Positions 23,664 through 30,302 of a stretch of 30,302 nt of DNA are shown piece by piece. Under the pieces are notes generated by a model. That model was not told the origin of the DNA, did not search any database, and saw nothing but the letters and a program-made list of their open reading frames with translations. A program made the position numbers and the translations under genes. Origin of the DNA: Chitinophaga pinensis (lineage in GTDB: Bacteria; Bacteroidota; Bacteroidia; Chitinophagales; Chitinophagaceae); the NCBI GenBank assembly GCA_945866165.1, contig CAMBGO010000002.1, forward strand, positions 1 through 30,302. Reading direction: 5' to 3'. Every line of letters begins with the position of its first letter. The first letter of the stretch is position 1.

Positions 23664-24485
23664 TTATTTCAATTTTTCAAAAGGTCGTTTCATTAAAGCA
23701 ATAAAATCTTCGTCTTTTTCATTCGGATAATATCTATCTAGTCCGTATTGAATTTTTTTAGGATTCAATTTCATAAACGTGCCCAATAGTCTATCCCAAA
23801 TCGAAAAAACAGCGCCATAGTTGCTATCTGTATAGGGTTGCTTCCAGTGGTGGTGAACCTTGTGCATATTTGGGGAAACAAGCACCCAACTTATTGCTTT
23901 GTCTAACCAAACCGGAAGACTCACATTTGCATGTGTAAAACCGGTAATAAAAACCAATAACGTTTGATATAATAATACAGCATACATAGGAGAACCCGCT
24001 GCAAAGATACCAATGTAGAAAAAAATGCCACGCCATACAGATTCAAGCGGGTGATGCCTTAAGCCTGTTGTAACATCAACATTGTTGTCGGCATGATGAA
24101 TGATATGGAATCTCCAAAAAAGCGGCACGTGGTGTTCTACGAAATGGCAAAGCCATCCTGCAAAAAAATCAAGAACCAGGCAGGTAATTAGAATAACTGC
24201 CAGCGGTGATATTGATCCAATATGTACCAATCCGAAATTGTTTTTTTCTGTCCAATCGGCAATAAAAATAATTCCACCCGCAAGCAAAGTGTGAATGATA
24301 AAATGAATTGCAGTAAATGAAATATTTATCGAAGCGTGTTTACCCTTTGATTTTTTATAATTCATATTAATTAAAGGAACAGCATTTTCTATCAACCAAA
24401 GCAATACCATTCCTGCTATAAAAAAGCCCGCTCTTTCGAGGGGCCTTTTTTCAAGATCGCTAAAATAGGAAATCAATTTTTCCAT
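23664..24485 (-). CDS. sterol desaturase / fatty acid hydroxylase family membrane protein
   Basis: This is a 273-residue integral membrane di-iron enzyme. Histidine clusters expected for this superfamily are all present: HFVEHH (114-119), HIIHH (127-131), LRHHP (142-146), His185, and HKVHHHW (208-214). Hydrophobic segments lie at about 20-40, 55-77, 92-112 and 150-182. Members hydroxylate or desaturate lipids or related hydrophobic substrates; the actual substrate is unknown. Placement between dnaN and kdsB hints at a lipid or envelope role, but that is only positional. Confidence 0.88.
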   Translation of the reverse strand: MEKLISYFSDLEKRPLERAGFFIAGMVLLWLIENAVPLINMNYKKSKGKHASINISFTAIHFIIHTLLAGGIIFIADWTEKNNFGLVHIGSISPLAVILITCLVLDFFAGWLCHFVEHHVPLFWRFHIIHHADNNVDVTTGLRHHPLESVWRGIFFYIGIFAAGSPMYAVLLYQTLLVFITGFTHANVSLPVWLDKAISWVLVSPNMHKVHHHWKQPYTDSNYGAVFSIWDRLLGTFMKLNPKKIQYGLDRYYPNEKDEDFIALMKRPFEKLK

Positions 24486-24495
24486 AAAATATTTT

Positions 24496-25608
24496 TTAGT
24501 TTGACATCAAGGGCATTGCGAGCATCAGCAATTCTTCATTTTCTTCTTGTTCTACCGGCTTAATTAAACCAGCTTTAGTGGGTGTAGAAAGCTCCAACCT
24601 TACCTCTTCACTTGTTGTTGTAGAAAGCATTTCTATTATGAACCTGGCATTGAAAGAAATTGTAATATCCTCACCATCATATTGGCAAGCCATTCTTTCA
24701 TTTCCTTCTTGACTGAAATCAATGTCTTGTGCTGTTAGTTGCAATTCGTTTCCAGAGATCGTTAATGTAACAAGGTTTGTGCTCTTATTGCTGAAGATGC
24801 TGATTCTTCTCAATGCTGCTTGAAAATCTTGTCTATTGATTGTCATCTGGTAAGGATTCTCTGCAGGAATCACAACTTTATAATCGGGAAAGCGCGCATC
24901 AAGGAGGCGACAGGTGAGCTGAACGGTATCGTGACTAACGAACATGTGGTTGTTATTATAAGATACTGTTATCTCATCATCATTATCGGGCAGTGCCGTC
25001 TTAAGTAAGTTCAATGGTTTTTTGGGAACAATAAAAGAGTCGTTTTTAGGACAAGCAACCCCTTTCATTTTATACCGCACCAACCTGTGTGCATCAGTAG
25101 CAACAGTAGTGAGGCCCTTTTTTTCAAGCTCAAAAAACACACCAGTCATCGCAGGGCGAAGGTCGTCGTTGCTTACGGCCAATATTGTTTTATTTATTGC
25201 AGTTAAAAGCTGGTGGCTAGATATTTTGAAAGCAGAGGAGTCATCTGCTGGCGGTTCTTTAGGGAAGTTGTCGGGGTTTTCACCCATAACTTTATATTTT
25301 CCGTTGTCGCTCGTTATTTCTACTCCAAAATTTTTATCAATATCGAATGTTAGCGGCTGATTTGGAAGGTTCTTAAGCGAATCCATTAATATTTTAGCTG
25401 GAATACATACCCTGCCGCTGTCTTTTGCTTCTATGTCCAGGTGAATCTTCATTACCGTTTCTAGATCGGTTGCAATAACAGTAAGCTTGTTTTTTTCAAT
25501 TTGAAATAGAAAGTCTTCCAAAATCGGTAGCACATTGTTTGATCCGATTACACCATTGATTTGTTGAAGCTGTTTCAATAAGGCGGAAGAGGAAACAATG
25601 AATTTCAT
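24496..25608 (-). CDS. dnaN: DNA polymerase III beta subunit (sliding clamp)
   Basis: DnaN forms the ring that tethers the replicative polymerase to DNA. From ATG 25608 it is 370 residues and begins MKFIVSSSALLKQLQQINGV, the normal clamp start. Typical blocks are LPILEDFLFQIE, ATDLETVMKI, TGVFFELEKKGLTTVATDAHRLVRYK and the LMLAMPLM end. The frame is open for 20 more codons upstream, but a perfect -7 promoter box is in that stretch, so the shorter start is preferred. dnaA and recF are not adjacent. Two genes for lipid or LPS work follow closely. Confidence 0.97.
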   Translation of the reverse strand: MKFIVSSSALLKQLQQINGVIGSNNVLPILEDFLFQIEKNKLTVIATDLETVMKIHLDIEAKDSGRVCIPAKILMDSLKNLPNQPLTFDIDKNFGVEITSDNGKYKVMGENPDNFPKEPPADDSSAFKISSHQLLTAINKTILAVSNDDLRPAMTGVFFELEKKGLTTVATDAHRLVRYKMKGVACPKNDSFIVPKKPLNLLKTALPDNDDEITVSYNNNHMFVSHDTVQLTCRLLDARFPDYKVVIPAENPYQMTINRQDFQAALRRISIFSNKSTNLVTLTISGNELQLTAQDIDFSQEGNERMACQYDGEDITISFNARFIIEMLSTTTSEEVRLELSTPTKAGLIKPVEQEENEELLMLAMPLMSN

Positions 25609-25631
25609 AATTGTTGCTATTTGTATGTAAG

Positions 25632-25639
25632 CAAATATA
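25632..25639 (-). promoter_or_regulatory. dnaN promoter -7 element
   Basis: CAAATATA reads TATATTTG on the minus strand, a perfect TAnnTTTG. It lies 23 bp before ATG 25608 and inside the longer possible dnaN reading frame, so it decides the start. No -33 TTTG is evident at standard spacing. Confidence 0.5.
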
Positions 25640-25749
25640 AACTCAAGTAGCCGATTATTGGTCTTCAATTTTTGACATTTTGGGATAAATAGCGCATAAA
25701 TATGTTGAAAACCAAGATGGGAGCCTAGGTTATCAGTAATTTGCCTTCG

Positions 25750-26250
25750 ATGGATGAAATGAATAAAAAATATCGTTCTTTAACTGTAGAACAGGCCTAT
25801 GTAAAGATTAGGCACTATTGTGATTTTCAGGAAAGAACCCACCAAGAGGTCAAAATGAAGCTACGGGGTTATGGTATAGCCTGGTCCGATATCGATATCC
25901 TTGCTTCTAAGTTGATTGAAGAGGGGTTTTTAAATGAAGAACGATTTGCTGCTGCCTTTGTTGGAGGAAGGTTTAGGATAAAAAAATGGGGAAGAAAAAA
26001 AATAGAACTTGAACTTAAGAAAAAACAGGTTTCTGATACCAATATAAAAAAAGCGCTGAGAGAAGAAATCAATCAGGATGATTACGAAAAAACAATTCTC
26101 TACATTATTGAAAAAAAATGGAATTCAATCAAGCCATCAACAGCAAGCGAATATGATAAGCAGGCAAAAACAAGGGCTTATCTTTTTCAACGTGGGTTTG
26201 AAACAACACCCGTAAGCATTGTAATGAAAAGATTTCTTGAGAATCTATAA
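25750..26250 (+). CDS. recX: RecX family regulatory protein
   Basis: RecX modulates RecA filaments in DNA repair. From ATG 25750 it is 166 residues, made of three-helix repeats. The first is LTVEQAYVKIRHYCDFQERTH. The second is KMKLRGYGIAWSDIDILASKLIEEGFLNEERFAAAFVGGR, the most conserved family block. WGRKKIELELKKKQVSD and ALREE follow. Possible starts are TTG 25741, ATG 25750 and ATG 25759. A weak -7-like TAATTTG at 25737-25743 argues against the TTG. recA is not in the window. It is transcribed divergently from dnaN. Confidence 0.9.
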   Translation: MDEMNKKYRSLTVEQAYVKIRHYCDFQERTHQEVKMKLRGYGIAWSDIDILASKLIEEGFLNEERFAAAFVGGRFRIKKWGRKKIELELKKKQVSDTNIKKALREEINQDDYEKTILYIIEKKWNSIKPSTASEYDKQAKTRAYLFQRGFETTPVSIVMKRFLENL

Positions 26251-26305
26251 TGCTGGCTTATAATAAAGGAAACTATTTTATGATTTCTAAATTGTATTTT
26301 TAAAT

Positions 26306-27112
26306 ATGCAATCTCTTTTAATTACAACGATACAATCAGATCTTCACTGGGAGAATAAGCAAGCGAACCTGAAAATGTTTGAAGAAAAAATTCTTCAGAT
26401 AAAAGAAAAAACAAATATTGTTGTGTTGCCAGAAATGTTTACCACTGGCTTTAGCATGCAGCCCGAGGCATTGGCAGAAAAGATGGATGGTGATTCGATA
26501 CAATGGATGAAAAAAATTGCAAACAAAAAGGGGATTGTGCTTACGGGCAGTTTGATTATTGAAGAAGACGGCCAATATTTAAATAGGCTTATATGGATGT
26601 TACCCAATGGCGAATTAGGCTTTTATGATAAACGACATTGCTTTTCTTTAGCGGGTGAAGACCAACACTATACTTCTGGAACCAAAAGGTTGATTGCTTC
26701 TGTTGGTGGATGGAAAATAAACCTTTGTATTTGTTATGACCTACGTTTTCCGGTATGGACAAGGCAGGTTATACATTCTGATCCTGATAAAGAGCCCGCT
26801 CCAGAGTATGATGTATTGATTTATGTTGCTAATTGGCCTGAGAAAAGGAGTCATGCTTGGAAAAGTCTCTTAGCTGCTCGAGCCATTGAAAACCAATGTT
26901 ATGTTGTGGGCGTAAACAGAATAGGTAATGACGGCAATGATATATCACATGTAGGAAATTCTATGGTTATTGATCCCATGGGATCAATTTTGTATCAGAA
27001 AGAGCATGATGAAGATATTCATACAACCAAGATTGAAAAGGCAATCTTGGCTGATGTGCATGACAAGCTTCCGTTTTGGAAAGATGCCGATCATTTCTTG
27101 ATAACAGATTAG
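26306..27112 (+). CDS. nitrilase-superfamily omega-amidase (YafV/Nit2-like)
   Basis: This is a 268-residue cytoplasmic carbon-nitrogen hydrolase. The catalytic triad is visible: Glu43 in VVLPEMFTTGF, Lys109 in FYDKRHCF and Cys143 in LCICYDLRFPVW. EMFTTGFSM and the late RVNRIGNDG-type block (VGVNRIGNDGNDISH) match the YafV/Nit2 group. That group hydrolyses alpha-keto acid amides such as 2-oxoglutaramate, products of glutamine transaminases and methionine salvage. The substrate is inferred from subgroup likeness. Its stop overlaps the stop of the convergent lipoprotein gene by three bases. Confidence 0.9.
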   Translation: MQSLLITTIQSDLHWENKQANLKMFEEKILQIKEKTNIVVLPEMFTTGFSMQPEALAEKMDGDSIQWMKKIANKKGIVLTGSLIIEEDGQYLNRLIWMLPNGELGFYDKRHCFSLAGEDQHYTSGTKRLIASVGGWKINLCICYDLRFPVWTRQVIHSDPDKEPAPEYDVLIYVANWPEKRSHAWKSLLAARAIENQCYVVGVNRIGNDGNDISHVGNSMVIDPMGSILYQKEHDEDIHTTKIEKAILADVHDKLPFWKDADHFLITD

Positions 27113-27828
27113 TATTTTTTACTTACTGAATAAAAAAACATTGTAGGCTCTTCTTCAACACCAGCAACCTTCATTTTTTCTTTATGGTCTGTTGATTTAA
27201 AAAAAGCCTTTGCCCGTTTGATATCATTTACGGCACAAACAACATAAACGAGATTTCGGTTTTCAAAGCTATAGGCCAAAAGCCTATCAGATAGACCAGC
27301 ATCTTTTCTGATCTGATAATGTTCATCAAATTGAATCTTCCAGGTATTATAATCTTTAACTTTATGTTTCATAACTACTCGTGCGGATATGTTTCCAGTA
27401 GAGGTAGTATCATATTGTTTAATATCTAGGTATTCAAATTCTGGAGTACTTTGAACTCCTCCATTTTCCATTGTTTCTTTTAGGTTTGCCAATTTTGAAA
27501 ATTCTTTCGCTTTTTCAAAATCATCCATTCTTAGTGCAACTTGAACAATATTTGAATCATCCAAGCCTCTTGTTATTAGGTAATTATGTAGTCCGTATTT
27601 TATTCTAACATCATCATGAGCCTCATAACTATCTACCCAATTTTTATAATTTTTCACCTTGTGCCGTATGATCATTAATTTTTCTAAACTCATTGTTGGC
27701 GTTGGAGTATATTCTACTTTTGCAACTATGACCTCCTTGGTTTTCTCTTTTCCTGTTTCGCAGGATGTAAAAAATAAAATAATAATAGGTAATAGAAATG
27801 AAATTACGGTGTACAACTTGCTTTTCAT
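27109..27828 (-). CDS. lipoprotein with two tandem ABM-like (dimeric alpha/beta barrel) repeats
   Basis: From ATG 27828 this is a 239-residue lipoprotein with signal MKSKLYTVISFLLPIIILFF and lipobox FTSC (Cys23). The body is a tandem duplication. IIRHKVKNYKNWVDSYEAHD is followed about 85 residues later by VVMKHKVKDYNTWKIQFDEH. Both continue through a (R/K)-x-(A/Y)GL step, a VxVxxxxxDxxxAKxF helix and a closing (L/F)xxxxVxExx strand. The pattern resembles antibiotic-biosynthesis-monooxygenase-like ferredoxin folds, where two halves pair into a barrel. The longer frame (from 27885) would put 19 residues before the signal peptide, so the shorter start is chosen. No catalytic residues are evident; function unknown. 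Confidence 0.75.
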   Translation of the reverse strand: MKSKLYTVISFLLPIIILFFTSCETGKEKTKEVIVAKVEYTPTPTMSLEKLMIIRHKVKNYKNWVDSYEAHDDVRIKYGLHNYLITRGLDDSNIVQVALRMDDFEKAKEFSKLANLKETMENGGVQSTPEFEYLDIKQYDTTSTGNISARVVMKHKVKDYNTWKIQFDEHYQIRKDAGLSDRLLAYSFENRNLVYVVCAVNDIKRAKAFFKSTDHKEKMKVAGVEEEPTMFFYSVSKKY

Positions 27829-27883
27829 AGGATGATTTTTTGAAGAATGGAACATGCTTTGAATATTATAAATAGAATATTGC

Positions 27884-27909
27884 AAAGTGATTCACATTTA
27901 TATCACTTT
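27884..27909. promoter_or_regulatory. inverted repeat upstream of the duplicated lipoprotein gene
   Basis: AAAGTGAT (27884-27891) and ATCACTTT (27902-27909) are perfect 8-bp inverted arms around ten bases. The left arm contains GTGATTCAC, itself a short palindrome. It lies 56-81 bp upstream of the lipoprotein start. A near -7 element on the minus strand (TCACTTTG, one mismatch) overlaps the left arm. An operator is plausible; an RNA hairpin after the GMC gene is the alternative. Confidence 0.4.
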
Positions 27910-27930
27910 CCTATGACCTATATCAGCAAT

Positions 27931-27948
27931 AAATCAACAGATTGATTT
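27931..27948 (-). terminator. possible weak terminator hairpin of the GMC oxidoreductase gene
   Basis: AAATCAA (27931-27937) and TTGATTT (27942-27948) form a perfect seven-pair stem with a four-base loop, 28 bp past the GMC stop codon. The stem has only one G-C pair and the T tract is poor, so termination would be weak. Confidence 0.3.
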
Positions 27949-27976
27949 TATATCGAGAAATTTATCTTTCCCTATT

Positions 27977-29692
27977 TTATAAATCGCCATTTTTTAATGC
28001 CTGAACTGCATAATTTGCAGCACGTGCTGTAAGCGCCATGTATAAAATAGATGGACTTTGGTTTGCCGTGCTGGTCATGCACGCTCCATCTGTAACAAAA
28101 ACATTTTCACAGTGGTGTAGTTGGTTCCATTTATTCAACAATGAAGTGTCAGCATCCTTACCCATCCTACAACCACCCATTTCATGAATGTCTCTTCCAG
28201 GAGCCCATTTGTTGTCGTGTGTATGAATATTTTTAACACCAGCGGCATCAAGCATTTCTGCACCTTGTTGAAGAAAATCTTTTAATAATAATTCATCATT
28301 ATTATCATAAGCAACATCTGTCACAAGAAGTGGTATACCCCATTGGTCTTTTTCTGTTTTGCTTAGGTATACCCTATTATTATATTTTGGAACTGTTTCA
28401 CCTTGCATATACATGTACATGCCCCATGGACCTGCTTCTGACATTGCATTTTTAAGTGGAGCACCAATCATTTCAGCATCTTCATTATGAAGACCTCTAG
28501 TTCTATAGGATCCCATGAACGCCATATAACCTCCCACAAAATCCATGTCTTGTTTTTTGAAGTTGCGGAAATTGGCCATCATCGATTCGGCAGGCTTTCT
28601 TCCATAGTAATAGATATCTTCAAATCCATCGATATCACCACCCATTGAGCCACCGTAATTGTGGTGACAAATATACCTACCAAGTAAATCGTTGTCGTTG
28701 CCAAGTCCGTTTGGAAATCTTGATGATGTTGAATTAAGCAGAATTAAATTACTGTTTAATGCCGAGGCATTTAAAAAAATGATGTGTGCATAATATTCTG
28801 TTTCTTGGTGTGTTAGGGCATCAATAACTCTTACACCCGTTGCTCTTTTTTTCTTTTCATCATAAATAATGGAATGAACAACTGAGTCAGGTTGAATGGT
28901 GAGGTTTCCTGTTTTTGAAGCCCAGGGTAAAGTTGATGAAACAGAACTAAAATATCCACCGAACATGCAACCACGCATACATAGGTCGCGCGATTGACAT
29001 TTAGCGCGGCCTTGGTCTAAGTGCAATTGTGTGGGTTCTGTGAGTTGCGCCCACCTACCCTGGATCATGTGTCGATCTTTGTATTTATTGTTGATTTTTT
29101 TCTTGATTTCTTTTTCAACGCAATTGAAATCAAATGGAGGAAGGTATTCCCCATCGGGCATGGTTTCCAATTCATCCTTGTTACCACATATTACTGCAAA
29201 CAATTCAACGTGTGAATACCAGGGAGCAATTTCATCATAAGAGATAGGCCATTCAATTCCATATCCATCGCGGGCGGGAGCAATGAATTCGTTGGGGCTC
29301 CATCTAGGACAAGCCCTTCCCCATATCAATGATTTTCCGCCAACCTGGTAACCACGTATCCAATCAAATTCTTTTTCCTGCACATATGGGTGATCATTAT
29401 CCTTGATAAAAAAGTGTGCCGTGTCTTCACCAAAGCCTGCTGATTTTGTGATTAGTGGATTTTCTTTCATGAATGCTTCAGGCATTTTAGTCCTGTGTTG
29501 AAAATCCCATGGATTCATGTTGGCTGTAGGATAGTCTTTAGTGTGTTCAACATTTCTCCCACGTTCGAGCACCAGTGTTTTAAGTCCTTTTTCGCAGAGT
29601 TCTTTAGCGGCCCATCCTCCGCTGATGCCTGATCCAATTACAATTGCATCAAATGTATTGTTCGGTATGGCTTTTGTGTTGAGGTTGGGCAT
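27977..29692 (-). CDS. GMC-family FAD oxidoreductase (gluconate dehydrogenase flavosubunit-like)
   Basis: This is a 571-residue flavoprotein. The FAD dinucleotide-binding fold is at the start (AIVIGSGISGGWAAKEL, about 16-32), with VLERG as the acidic strand end. GGKSLIWGRACPRW is the second FAD block, and the GMC C-terminal domain contains EMGGCRMG, FVTDGACMTS and NQSPS. The overall pattern resembles the large subunit of membrane-bound gluconate 2-dehydrogenase and related sugar dehydrogenases. The usual partner gene (gluconate dehydrogenase subunit 3 type) is not next to it. No twin-arginine or Sec signal is evident, so it may need a partner for export or act in the cytoplasm. Substrate unknown. 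Confidence 0.9.
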   Translation of the reverse strand: MPNLNTKAIPNNTFDAIVIGSGISGGWAAKELCEKGLKTLVLERGRNVEHTKDYPTANMNPWDFQHRTKMPEAFMKENPLITKSAGFGEDTAHFFIKDNDHPYVQEKEFDWIRGYQVGGKSLIWGRACPRWSPNEFIAPARDGYGIEWPISYDEIAPWYSHVELFAVICGNKDELETMPDGEYLPPFDFNCVEKEIKKKINNKYKDRHMIQGRWAQLTEPTQLHLDQGRAKCQSRDLCMRGCMFGGYFSSVSSTLPWASKTGNLTIQPDSVVHSIIYDEKKKRATGVRVIDALTHQETEYYAHIIFLNASALNSNLILLNSTSSRFPNGLGNDNDLLGRYICHHNYGGSMGGDIDGFEDIYYYGRKPAESMMANFRNFKKQDMDFVGGYMAFMGSYRTRGLHNEDAEMIGAPLKNAMSEAGPWGMYMYMQGETVPKYNNRVYLSKTEKDQWGIPLLVTDVAYDNNDELLLKDFLQQGAEMLDAAGVKNIHTHDNKWAPGRDIHEMGGCRMGKDADTSLLNKWNQLHHCENVFVTDGACMTSTANQSPSILYMALTARAANYAVQALKNGDL

Positions 29693-29735
29693 ATGATAAA
29701 AAGTATTTCTTAATCTAAGTTAGGTTTTAAATAAA

Positions 29736-30302
29736 TCATTGGTTATTCATTTCCAATTCAACCAATTGTTGCCAAATGGTTTGCATGATCCCAGATGTAT
29801 ATAGTGCATCTAATTTATAATCATCAATTTTAGAAACAGGCAACATTCTTTTTGTAGAGCTTGTTATGAAAGCTTCTTTGATCTCTGTTATTTCATTTAA
29901 ATGAATATCTCTTTCTTCAGTTTCAATTCCTATCTTTTTTGCAAGGTCAATTACTTTTTTTCTTGTAATGCCGTTTAGAATTTTTTCTTTAGGAGTAACA
30001 AGAATATTTTTTTTGGTGATCATGAAAAAATTTGATCTTGGGCATTCTGATATATATCCATTATGATGATATAAAATATCATCTGCATTTTTTTCTTTCA
30101 TCCATGGTTGAAGCCAGATCGCCATTAAATAGTCTGTGGTTTTTACATGGGGAAGCTGCCGTTGGTATTCATTTGACACCAGCATAATACCAGTCTCTGG
30201 AAGCTTTTCAGGTGGCGGCTTAAGGCTTTGTTGAATAATTGAAAGTCTTGGTTCAGAGATTATATACCCATCAACAGATTCTCCCCCTGTTAAGATTAAT
30301 CG
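29736..30302 (-). CDS. class IV aminotransferase (BCAT / D-amino acid transaminase / ADC lyase fold), 5' end cut by the window
   Basis: The visible 188 codons are the C-terminal two thirds of a PLP-dependent fold-type IV enzyme. The frame is open to the window edge, beginning with RLILTGGESVDGY, so the start lies outside. Conserved features include HVKTTDYLMAI, the ISECPRSNFFMI strand, TPKEKILNGITRKKVIDLAK and AFITSSTKRMLPV. The PLP-binding lysine would be upstream, beyond the edge. Whether it is a branched-chain, D-amino acid or aminodeoxychorismate enzyme cannot be settled; the Ser-Asn of CPRSNFF is common to several. The GMC oxidoreductase gene follows after 43 bp. Confidence 0.88.
   Translation of the reverse strand, partial: RLILTGGESVDGYIISEPRLSIIQQSLKPPPEKLPETGIMLVSNEYQRQLPHVKTTDYLMAIWLQPWMKEKNADDILYHHNGYISECPRSNFFMITKKNILVTPKEKILNGITRKKVIDLAKKIGIETEERDIHLNEITEIKEAFITSSTKRMLPVSKIDDYKLDALYTSGIMQTIWQQLVELEMNNQ

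Noticed and set aside
1501..25260. GC-skew change across the candidate origin
   Set aside because: Hand counts gave 65 G/61 C in mnmG (1501-1800), 66/60 in dnaN (24961-25260), 45/26 in rho (11521-11700) and 43/29 in the PpiD-like gene (21601-21780). Same-strand genes on either side look alike, so no flip can be claimed; the samples are too small to exclude one.

Overview
The window reads as a chromosomal segment of a low-GC member of the Bacteroidota, most likely Chitinophagaceae/Chitinophagales-like. The evidence is lineage-type genes (DUF2480, an IPExxxVDY-like protein, an HGLLHLLGYRD-type YbeY, Rho with a charged N-terminal insert) and promoters of the Bacteroidota form TTTG / N19 / TAnnTTTG rather than Shine-Dalgarno-led E. 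coli-type signals. No tRNA, rRNA, CRISPR array, transposase or phage gene was seen. The genes are housekeeping and tightly packed; only one gene-free stretch exceeds 300 bp (19584-20200).

Layout. 134-3915, minus strand: ybeY, a secreted CAP-domain protein, mnmG and a Crp/Fnr-type regulator. Two exact parS-type sequences in inverted orientation bracket the CAP gene. 3982-4825, plus: feoA-nadD. 4848-7052, minus: a 2OG-Fe(II) oxygenase followed by a chromate-type transporter. 7110-9074, plus: a DUF3089 lipoprotein and a double-domain universal stress protein. 9055-10497, minus: asnS. 10714-14411, plus: rho-mnmH-selD, apparently one operon. 14413-16727, minus: an M28 peptidase, an IPExxxVDY-like protein and a pterin carbinolamine dehydratase, translationally coupled or nearly so. 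16857-18971, plus: feoB. 18972-19583, minus: a HAD phosphatase. 19584-20200: an AT-rich gene-free region rich in DnaA-box-like 9-mers. 20201-22921, plus: a PpiD/SurA-like chaperone and DUF2480. 22935-25608, minus: dnaN, a sterol-desaturase-family protein and kdsB. 25750-27112, plus: recX and a Nit2/YafV-type amidase. 27109-30302, minus: a class IV aminotransferase (cut by the window edge), a GMC oxidoreductase and a lipoprotein with two repeated domains.

Themes. Replication and segregation signals cluster here: two parS sites, a candidate oriC, mnmG (gidA) and dnaN. This suggests the origin-proximal part of the chromosome, although dnaA, parA and parB are not in view. A second theme is wobble-uridine chemistry: MnmG makes the C5 modification of U34, while MnmH with SelD makes 2-selenouridine at the same base. 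Ferrous iron uptake is split, with feoA and feoB 12.6 kb apart. The Bacteroidota -7 elements also settle several start codons (feoA, usp, dnaN), because the element lies inside the longer possible reading frame. The most interesting items are the parS pair and the candidate origin. I found no clearly unprecedented protein system.
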